Assembly: GCA_029215795.1 (NCBI GenBank)
Contig: JARDYH010000006.1
Span: 23,389,501-23,453,500, forward strand
Reading direction: 5' to 3'
Length of the DNA: 64,000 nt
Origin: Anniella stebbinsi
Taxonomy: Eukaryota > Chordata > Lepidosauria > Squamata > Anniellidae
The stretch's first letter is position 1. Each line of letters opens with the position of its first letter. Shown piece after piece: positions 55,626 through 64,000 of this stretch. The position numbers were made by a program, and so were the translations under genes. The notes below the pieces were generated by a model. That model saw only the letters and a list, made by a program, of their open reading frames with translations, made no database searches and was not told the DNA's origin.

Positions 55626-57013
55626 TCGTGAATATCTTGGAAATGGCGACTCAAATTGTCTGCCAGGATGTTATCTTTCCCTGCAATGTGAAGAGCGGAT
55701 ATAATCATGCCCAATTTAGAATGTGAAGAGTCAAAGTCAGAAGTGGGAAAGTTCCCCCTTCTTTGTTGAGATACCACACTACAGTGGTGTTGTCCGAAAG
55801 AACGTGAACGTGATGTCCTGGCAGATCCGGTTGGAAAGCGTACAATGCCTTTTGTACTGCCAGAAGTTCCAACATATTGATGTGGAGGTTTGACTGTATA
55901 TGGGACCTTAAAGCGCCGACTGTATATGGGACCTTGAATCCTTAAAGCGCCGACATGCGCACCCCAACAGTCCAGAGATGCGTCTGTGGTAAGTATCTTT
56001 GTAGGGCCTGGAGTCACAAAGGGCATGCCGCACAGTAAGTTGTGAAGTCGTGTCCACCAACAAATGGAAGTGCGTATCTCTGCGGGGATATGTAAGTAAA
56101 CTTTCCGAGCGTTTAGTGAATTGTCGAAAGCGCTGAGGAGAAATTGTTGCAGTGGGTGCATATGAAGTCTGGCCCATCGGACGACATAAATAGTCACAGC
56201 CATGAGACCGAGGAGGCATTGAATGACAAAAGCAGTGACACAGTGTTTCCCCAAGATGTTCAGGGCAAGATTTCATATGGTGACTGCTCGATCTCTGGGC
56301 AGGAAGTCCAGAATCACTCCGATAAACTGTAGCACCTTCATTGGCGTGAATGACGAATTTTTCTATATTGACTTGAAGGCCCAGGTTTGACAGAAGACGA
56401 TGGACATATCGGACATCTGAGCATGCCTGACGCCTTGAGTGAGACACGATGAGCCAGTCGTCGAGATAGGGATAGAGTTCTAAACCCTGAGTGCGAAGAC
56501 GGGCACATACTGACTCATACATTTTGTGAAGACTCTTGGTGCAGTTTTGAGTCCGAAAAGGAGAACAGAAAATTGAAAAATATTTGTGCCGATGATGAAC
56601 CTGAGGTATTTCTGATGATCTGGATGGATGGCTATGTGAAAATAGGCGTCCTTGAGATCTACCAAAGTATACCACTGATTCTTTTTCAAGAGTGGGATGA
56701 TCGAAGCCAATGTGATCATCCGAATTTTTTTAGTTGAAATGAAGTCGTTGAGACCTCTGAGATCCATAATGGGTCAAATTCCTCCGTCTCTCTTTGGCAC
56801 CGTGAAGTATCGAGAGTAAAATCCTTTCCCGAGGTCTGATAAAGGAACAGTCTGAAAAGCGCCCTTCTGTAGGAGAAAAGTAATCTCCTGAGAGAGGACA
56901 TCCGAAGGAGCAGTGACCTGCAAGGTACTTAGAGGAGGAAGGAATTCCAATTCCAATTTGTATCCCTTTTTACTATGCTTAGGACCCATTTGTCTGATGT
57001 TATTTGTGTCCAA
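55193..57013 (-). pseudogene. DIRS reverse transcriptase, RNase H and methylase-like region (broken)
   Basis: RT begins with 'FYSRYFTVPKRDGG' and is cut by an in-frame TGA at 56774-56776. It then continues with 'MDLRGLNDFI' and 'LVDLKDAYFHIAIHPDHQKYL' (56767-56480), and in the next frame the catalytic 'YPYLDDWLIVSHS' (about 56480-56440). RNase H shows 'ILTTDASLDCWGAHVG' near 55990 and 'AGKDNILADNLSRHF' near 55660. Downstream, 'WGTPVIDFFVTPEN' and 'PPFPLLTKVVTKL' mark the conserved domain between RNase H and recombinase in DIRS elements. At least two frameshifts separate these parts. The YLDD active site is intact. Confidence 0.9.
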
Positions 57014-57076
57014 TTGTGGTAATATGGTCTCAAAATGTGGGCAAAAACAGTTTGAAGAGGTGGTTGAAGAGGTTAG

Positions 57077-59005
57077 TCAAAGGTGCCATTTTTGTGTAGG
57101 ATCTGCCTTATTACGGGGCTGATGGAAGCAAGACTGCTGATATTGCTTACGTGGTGGATATTGTGGTTGTGTTGCCGGAGCTTGGTATCGAGGGAAGCGC
57201 TCAGAAAAATGTTGCTGTTGGTTTTGTTGTGAACAAAACCATCTATGAGGTTTAAAGTTGGAATGTCCCGGAGGGTTAAACTCCACTTTCCGAGCAGTAA
57301 CCTTGGCCTTCGGAATGGTGTCCATAGCTGCATCAGTGGTGCCGTGAAAGAGACCTTCGCCATCAAAGGGTAGGTCCTCTATACGAGCCCTGGTCTCAGG
57401 AGGAAGGCCAGAAGAACTTAACCAAGCATGACGGCAGAGGGCAATAGCTCCAATCATGGCTTTGGAAGCACAATCTGTCTGATGGCGAGCAGTGTTAATC
57501 TCTTGTCTGGAGATTCATAGGGCCTCTTTGAGGAAAACCCAGGCCAAACCACGCTGATCATGAGGCAAGTGAGCAATTAGAGATGACATCTTTTCCCATA
57601 AAAAACAACTGGTAGCGTGCCATCATTGCTTGGTAATTTGCGACCTTAAGTCCCAAAGCGGACAATGAATAAATGCGGCGTCCGAACAAGTCTAAACGTC
57701 TGCCTTCTTTATCCATGAGTGCTGAGTGTGCCTTATGAGATATACCTTGAGCGGCTTCAACAACGAGAGAATTTGGTTTGGGGTGTACAAACAGGACCCC
57801 CGCATCCATGTCTTGCACTTTATGTAAGTTGTCTAGTCGTTTAGCAGTGGGCATCATTGTGGATGGTGATTTCCAGGACTGCTTAGCTGTTTGTAACAAA
57901 GTAGGCAGGTTTGGCACAGAGATTGGTGTCGAGGCCTCCGTATAGACTGCCTCATAAACAGGATCAGTCACCCTTTCAGCCAGTAATTGAGTGGCAATGC
58001 CCAGCGATTGGACCATACAGAGCATTTGTTCTGCGAACCGTACATTATCCTCCGATGGAGAGGCATTATCCAAGAGGCTAACCAGGTCTTCTGGGGATGG
58101 TATAGATGGCAGTACCAAGGATGCAGAAGAGGAATCGGAAGCATTATCTTCTATAGAGATTGGTGAAGAAGGACGTCTATCGACGACCAGTGCTGGCGAT
58201 ACTGACTGTTGAAGTGTCACGGAAGGGTCCACGGAAGGTTGCTGTGGAGGTATAGTTCTCGATTGCAAGAAGTGAACAACAGGCAGTTCCCCCGGTACCG
58301 ACCTCTGTGGTGGCGAGTGCTGGGTTCCTGATAACGATGGTGAGTTGGAGGCTCCTGAGTAGGTAAGGCCATCTGTACGAACTCTGGTCTTGGTGGTGAG
58401 GAATCCCATAGTTCTCCCTCGGAGATAGACGGCTCTATGCGTACCTCAAGAGGCACATGATCGATGTCCGCTGGCATCGAGATTGTCAGTACCGAGGAGG
58501 TTGTCGGTAATGAGGAGGCTGTCGGTAGCAACGCGGCTGTCGGTATCGATGTAGTCAGTACCAACTGCGCACTCTCAATCAAGTTTTTTTATTTTTATGT
58601 TTTCTTTTTTGACATAGCTTCCATAGATCTTGGGAGCTTAGTCTTCTTTTGCGTTTTCTTAGTCTTTTTAGAGGCCAAGGAATGCGTCGGAGTAGGCAGC
58701 TCAGAACAGCTAGTGGCTGGAGGCGCCTGCTGGGTGTCCGAAGAAGAACGTGATGGAGGCATAGAGGAGGCTTGTGATGGTGTTGTACTTGGCGTATCAA
58801 CAGCCTCTAAAGCATTCCTCCAGAGAATCGCTTGCAATCCGTTGGAGTGATTGCGTCGGGCTTGTTGAGACAATTTTAAGCAATGGGTGCAGGCATCCAC
58901 CACATGGGTTTCTCCCAAACAGAGGAGGCAGAGCGAATGTCCGTCAGACAAAGAAATCTTAGCCCTGCAGTAGGTGCACTTTTTAAAAAGAGCTGTTTGT
59001 GCCAT
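57077..59005 (-). pseudogene. DIRS gag-like ORF (broken)
   Basis: The N-terminal frame (59005 to 58595) starts with a methionine and has a zinc-binding-like cluster in its first 45 residues, with C-x2-C pairs in 'CTYC', 'CLLC' and 'CTHC'. Serine- and proline-rich linker sequence follows in shifting frames (58582-58217, 58409-57558). The last part (57457-57077) has 'ARIEDLPFDGEGLFHG', a segment characteristic of DIRS gag-like proteins, and a glutamine- and histidine-rich tail. Breaks include an in-frame TGA at 57515-57517 and at least one frameshift near 58400. The frame count assumes one original ORF, which is inference. Confidence 0.8.
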
Positions 59006-59218
59006 GGGCAGAAGAAAAAATGGAGGTAGGGGCTAGAAGCCTACCTCAAACCCCTAACACTACACAATTAATGAATATATATTAAAGTTAACTAACACTA
59101 AAACACAAAAACTATCAAAAAGAGGAATAAGAAGAACAATCTTAGCTGCCGAAAGCAAGTAGCTTTTCGATGTCCGTGAGGAACGAAGTCTCCGTGAGGC
59201 GAACAACACGGCGGTCAA

Positions 59219-59375
59219 AAAGGAACTGAGGCGGGTGGGAACCCGACTCGCACATGCGCAGTAGGACAGTGGGGGAGGGTTCCTGCCTAAAATCTTAGCT
59301 ATAGAAGTTTCCCGAATGGGGCTCTGCGCTGGCGCGAGCCCATATCTGTGATACACAGAGACCACGAAGAAGAAC
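59219..59375. repeat. DIRS inverted terminal repeat, right, with outer extension
   Basis: 59219-59321 is the inverted copy of the left terminal repeat. 59322-59375 is a non-repeated outer extension whose last 38 bases pair with the internal complementary region. Confidence 0.9.
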
Positions 59376-62300
59376 TTCAGTGTAACCACCAGTTCATCTC
59401 CCAAACCAGAATTCTCAACTTCCAGCTAGATTGAGGACATGCTGGCAAAAGAAAATGTAATCTGCCTGATGAGACAACATGCTCATTCCTTCACATTATC
59501 TGCTAAGAACTGAATGGTCTATTGCTGAGTCAGCCCTGTACGACTTGTGACGAAGCTGAAGATGTTCAGGCAAGAGCCCCTGGTAGCCTGCCAAACGTGA
59601 TGGGGCAGGGAGAGTCATATTCAATTTTATGGTTCACAACTTTTATTGGCCCTTAATCAGGTAACATAATGCTACTGCCCCCTGCCACCCTGTTTTCTGG
59701 CTCCTACCAGATCAAAGCAATCTTCCTAGTAAAAACTAAATAAATAGCTGCCACTCAAACAGGCAAACAGAAAAGAGATCAAAGCAAGTCACCCTGCAGG
59801 AATTCCACACCCACAGGAAATACCCATGAGTCAGACTTCACAATGACTTGACCTCCGAAAACCAACCACAATTTCCTTTCCTAACAGGAGTCTGACTTGC
59901 AAACAAGATTTATCTCTTATACAGCTAGAACAGTTAATTAATTGACCCCTGATTCTTGCTTGGGTATAGAATACAGTATTGCTTTTTTTGGCATTTCTTT
60001 TTTTTAAAAAAAAAATACATACATAAAGTTGTATATCCATAGCAATGAATACATATGAAATGCGTATATATGAAAATACAACTTACTAGCAATTTAGACA
60101 TAGGCTTCAACAGGGTGCAGCATTGGTATATTGCCAATGGGCATCTAGCCATTACACTTTTGGTGCTCAAAGTGTTCTACTGGCTTATGCTCAATCCATT
60201 TGAATGGAGCTTTTGTCAACATCTCTCTTTGAGAACCAGAGCCTGAGCCACTGTAAGGAGTGTGTATCATTTATTCCCTAAAATTGTCTTTCCACAGTTT
60301 ATGAAGTTTGCTTTCCTGCAGAATTGCCCATATGGACAGACTAGCCAGTTTCTTTCAGTCACAGATTTCAAGTACCAGCAGAATGCTGCAATACATAGTC
60401 AAAAGGGGACAGATCAGCATCACTGCATCTATAGAGCTAAATGACAAAGTCAGCTTCCCTTTCTGAGGATGCTCTTCTCAAGCACTGGCATAACAGTTTG
60501 GAGTGTCAGCCTGTTAGATGCTCATAATCAGATGCCTCCATCCACGAAGGCTTGGAATCCTCAGGCATGATACAATTGCCTCAAATAAAAACTCCTGATG
60601 TCAAGTGTCTTGTGACACCGTCTTAAAAAAAATGTCTGGCCTGGAGTTTCTGAATCTCTAAAGTTAACACTTCTCATTTTTGACATTCCTCTGACACTGT
60701 GTGTGAACACTCTTCGGGAAAGTGATCATCCTATCTCAAGACATAGCTGGCCACACTGGTTTATGAGGAGTGCACTCCTCAAAGGGGGGGCACTCCTGTT
60801 CCACATTGAGGTGTCAGACAGGAACAGTGTGAAGTTACTTTGCCTCTCTGCCTAGCTGGGGCTGCCGCCACCATTGGAATGCTTGAAATTGCCCACATAG
60901 TCCCAGCTGAATGGAAAGGGGACTTGGATGCAATCTTGTGAGAGCAACAAAGTAAATATTTTTAATTATTCCTTAATCTATGAAGTTTATTTATTTGTAA
61001 TTTGCAGTTTGCTTTTAAATCAAATGATTTTTTTCAATGAAGAAAATAATAAAATAATGACAGGAATAAATAATAACAGGACACAATTACAGTGAGAATG
61101 AGAGGTCTGAAATGCTCCATCACTCAGATTAATTGGACGGAACGCAAAGGAAGTGAATTGCCTTGCAAGCCCATATGCAATTGCACACCTCAGTTTAAAA
61201 CAAACCATTCACAGTTCTCCTCTATTAGGAGGCTGAATAAGCACATATTCTCTCAATTTTAATCAACGTGCCAATTTTCCTCTTTTAAAACTACTGATAC
61301 CAGTCTCTTCCAGTTATTTCATGTGCCTCTCTAAAGAAAAGTGGGCTCTAAGACAGGGCAAGGTCTGAACATTTATCAGCATCAGATCAAAATAAATCAG
61401 GGAAGAATCCAACTAGATTTTCTTATATTCCAATTCTGACCAAGTTGTCTGTGTTGCAAGGCACATGAATAAGCAACTGAAGATAGACCAATACTTTCAA
61501 GTTACTTATTTGTCTAGTGATTTCAATGGAGCACCTCAAGATGATATCTCCAGTAACGACTGATATGCTCGCATGTAAGACTTTTTTACTGAACCATCTT
61601 TCAAGATGCCTGATCTTTTGGCAAAAGTTAAAGGCAGAAAGCGTAGTCAGGACTAAGGCAGCAACACCCCAAATCAAATCACTGGGTCATCAACAAGATT
61701 TGCCTTGTTTTTATAGATCAAAAATACCACAAGCAATACATTTATTATGGAGCTGTGACACCATGAATTTCCTAGGTCTGTGCAAGGGGTGGGTAGGTTG
61801 GGGTTTAGGGGGTACTATTGTCAGAGAGCCTCTGAGAAATTTGTACCCTCTGTCATTTCTTGGGTAGATCAAGTATCTGGACAGTATCTTTCCACCTGAA
61901 AATGAAATGCTCAATTCTTTCCATGGCTCCAGCCCTTAATTTATTGCACTGGGTTCTTTTGCAGGATGGTGTAAGGTCCTGCAATCTGGTTATAATATAA
62001 CAATGGCGGTCTTTATCTGCATTTGTAGGGTAATTTTTTTAGATGTTTACAAACTCAGGGGGTGGGGAAATAACATTTTTGGGGAAATAAGACCTGTGTA
62101 AAAATCCAGTAGAACTACTGTCCAAAGGACCAGCTCTTCCCCGTGAAATACCAGAGACCTGGATAAAGTCACAAGGAGACCCAGCAAGTTGACATCATCG
62201 TGATTAGGAGTCTTGAGTGTCATCAACTCCACAAGCATGGAATCCAAATGGCAAGATGCTGATGAGCCAGATGAAGCCTACATGAAGAAAATCTGTTTGA

Positions 62301-64000
62301 TGCAAATGGTCAAAGAAAAGCTGCTCCCATAAGGAACTGTTTCCTAAGAGAATAGTGAGACAATGACAAGAACCAGAATGCTGGAGAGGGTAGTAGTCTC
62401 TTTAGGGAATGTGGAAGTGAGCCCTGCTCTATACCTCCATTGAGAATAGGGAGGCCTGGAAAGCTCTGAACCCTCATTGTCTGAGATTAAAAAAGCTTTC
62501 CAGGTTGTCCTGCAGGTTCAAGTAGACAATGAATCCTGTGAAGCCAGAAGACTATTAACCACCTTCTCTGAACAGCCAACACCAAGGAACTGGTACCACT
62601 TAGCCTAAACAGTTAGGTGGAACCAGTTTATATCTGGTGACGTATTGGTCAATGAGGGATCTGGGCTGAGAATGCTGGCAAACTCCAGGATTGTATGCCA
62701 CTGACAGCTCCAGTATATCTGACAGCTATCTGGCCAGTGTATGCATAACCCACTTTCTCTAGCTGGATCACCTGTATCACCCCAGAAAAAAAGAGCTGTG
62801 GATGGAAAGACAGATTAGAATTCTGGGGTCTAGTGTTGTTCCTGTGCAAGGAATTAGAAACCACTGCTAGGCTTTTTGGTTGACAGGGAAAGAAGAGAAG
62901 GCACACCAGAGAAGCTTAAAATGTTCTTGTGATCTTTAGGAGACCTGACCTTTGGGCACCCTTCCACATGGACTATGCTCTGTCTGCTGAACCAGCCACT
63001 TCCCTAGATGTGCTCTAAACTTCCCGAGATGTGCTCTGCAGATAAAGAAAGTGAACACTGGAGCACAGGAGTGTTGCTAAGGAGTTGTCATCTCTTTGTA
63101 CACAGCTCATGAGCATGTGATTCCTTGCCTGCCGACATAGATCTTGGCAATGACATCATCATTCCTTATTGAGAAGAGAGATCCCTTATGGCAAGCCTGT
63201 CATCTCAAAGGCCAACCCCACACCAACAACTGGGTTCCTGTTTAAGTAGTTCAAATCCATAGAGATTTGGAACTGAAGATGAGGCTGGAAAAATGATCCC
63301 TGTGGCAAGACGGCTGTCTCCAAGCCACCAACAATGACTTTCATACATGGATGGGACAGAAATATAAAGATTATGCTGTTGTTGACAGATCCCTGGAGAG
63401 AAATAGGGAGCCATCGCAGTGGTCTGAAATGAAATCTGGTCCATAGATTGTTCACCTGGATAGAGACTGAGTTCACTGAAGATTAATTAAAAACAGAAGA
63501 TCCAATCTATGAGGGGTCAAGCTGGGTAGACAGCTTGTGAAATGTTGTACATGTTCCCCAGCAAAGAACAAGTACTGTAGGCATTATGACAGATGATGGG
63601 AAATCTGTATGTCTGCTATTGAAGTTATAATAGCACAGCATTTGGAGTAAGACTGTTTGAAATACGGCAGATATAATGTCAGGATTTGGAGGGGGGCAGG
63701 ATGGGAGAGGTTGTAGTAGAATGCCTGAATATTCCATGCCATTTGATGGAAAACACCAAAGTTACTGGCAGTAGAATACTGCCTAGATCTGCCTCTGAAA
63801 CAAAAATGAATGGAAACAACAAATGAATTAATTTCAAATTAGTTGTGAAAATGAATTTAAAAGTGAATAAATGACAAGAGAAGAGTAACTAAAGAATTTC
63901 TTTCCTTGCTCATCTTTATTACCTATGTCAGGATGTCCTCCTCTGAAGGAGAATTAAACCCACCCCCTTCCTAGGTTCTGTTCTTAGTCATGCTAGCATG
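59376..64000. other. Mostly unassigned sequence (presumed PFDN1 intron)
   Basis: About 4.6 kb in which I recognise no gene, LINE, SINE or MITE with confidence. There are short A or T runs (for example 59999-60016). I searched by eye on the minus strand for upstream PFDN1 exons ('EKQKIAEEKIKEL', 'TLVDETNMYEGVGR' type sequence) and saw none. Old degraded repeats may be present. Confidence 0.4.

Larger units (their letters stand above)
53817..59375 (-). mobile_element. DIRS-type tyrosine-recombinase retrotransposon with inverted terminal repeats
   Basis: The element lies in the presumed PFDN1 intron and is read right to left: a gag-like region (59005-57077), RT and RNase H (57013 to about 55900), a methylase-like region (to about 55450), and a tyrosine recombinase (about 55400-54180). 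Inverted terminal repeats of about 103 bases lie at 53817-53919 and 59219-59321 (about 95% identical). A further inner segment (54088-54125) is complementary to the outer right end (59337-59374), the arrangement of the internal complementary region of DIRS elements, which replicate through circular DNA and make no target duplication. Several stops and frameshifts show it is inactive. Confidence 0.93.

Noticed and set aside
61423..61867. Overlapping frames on both strands that look protein-like
   Set aside because: No recognised family, no agreement with PFDN1 exon sequence and no splice sites that stand out.
1..64000. CRISPR array, operons, insertion sequences or other prokaryotic features
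   Set aside because: The window is clearly vertebrate nuclear DNA. No regularly spaced repeats or bacterial gene structure are present.

Overview
This window is nuclear DNA of an amniote, most likely a squamate reptile (lizard, gecko or snake). The evidence is the repeat mix: many CR1/L2-type LINEs, L1/Tx1-type LINEs, a Penelope-like element with a GIY-YIG endonuclease, a DIRS tyrosine-recombinase retrotransposon, tRNA-derived SINEs whose 3' part matches those common in squamates, and many hAT-like and TA-flanked palindromic MITEs. The species assignment is inference.

Two host genes are supported, each by its terminal coding exon. The last exon of CYSTM1 lies on the + strand (27892-27998), followed by about 450 bases of 3' UTR with two AATAAA signals. 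The last exon of PFDN1 (prefoldin subunit 1) lies on the - strand (46013-46096), with its poly(A) signal at 45870-45875. They are convergent and tail to tail, separated by about 17 kb. CYSTM1 and PFDN1 are also neighbours on human chromosome 5q31, so this is a conserved block. By inference, 1-27891 is largely CYSTM1 intron and 46097-64000 is largely PFDN1 intron. I found no further exon of either gene.

Layout: 1-3.1 kb holds L2-type LINE pieces, one split by an 825-bp hAT-like insertion with a target-site duplication, plus a foldback of L2 3' ends and a small MITE. At 4.09-5.89 kb is a 5'-truncated L1 (- strand) with a 14-bp target duplication. At 6.3-13 kb is an old L1 (- strand) split by a 3.98-kb insertion bounded by a 10-bp terminal inverted repeat and a perfect 8-bp duplication (hAT type). 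That insertion contains a CpG-dense, G-rich island with two copies of a palindrome centred on TGACGTCA. At 13.7-14.5 kb are L2 pieces, and at 15.3-17.3 kb is the Penelope-like element. At 19.1 kb is a TA-flanked MITE, and at 20.3-24.3 kb are L2 and CR1 pieces. The stretch 24.3-27.9 kb has no repeat I recognise and leads into the CYSTM1 exon. At 29-30.4 kb is an L2 (- strand). At 31.6-39.4 kb is a near full-length L1/Tx1-type LINE (- strand) carrying two nested insertions. At 39.4-45.8 kb are SINE, L2 and MITE fragments and microsatellites. At 46.5-48.4 kb a large inverted repeat flanks a third, direct copy. At 49.3-50.2 kb two CR1/L3-like fragments lie head to head. At 53.8-59.4 kb is a DIRS element. 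From 59.4 kb to the end I see little that is recognisable.

The coding traces outside CYSTM1 and PFDN1 are retroelement remnants and do not work together as a pathway. The most unusual structure is the duplicated CRE-centred palindrome at about 7.0 and 7.5 kb, whose arms end in consensus splice donors pointing outward.
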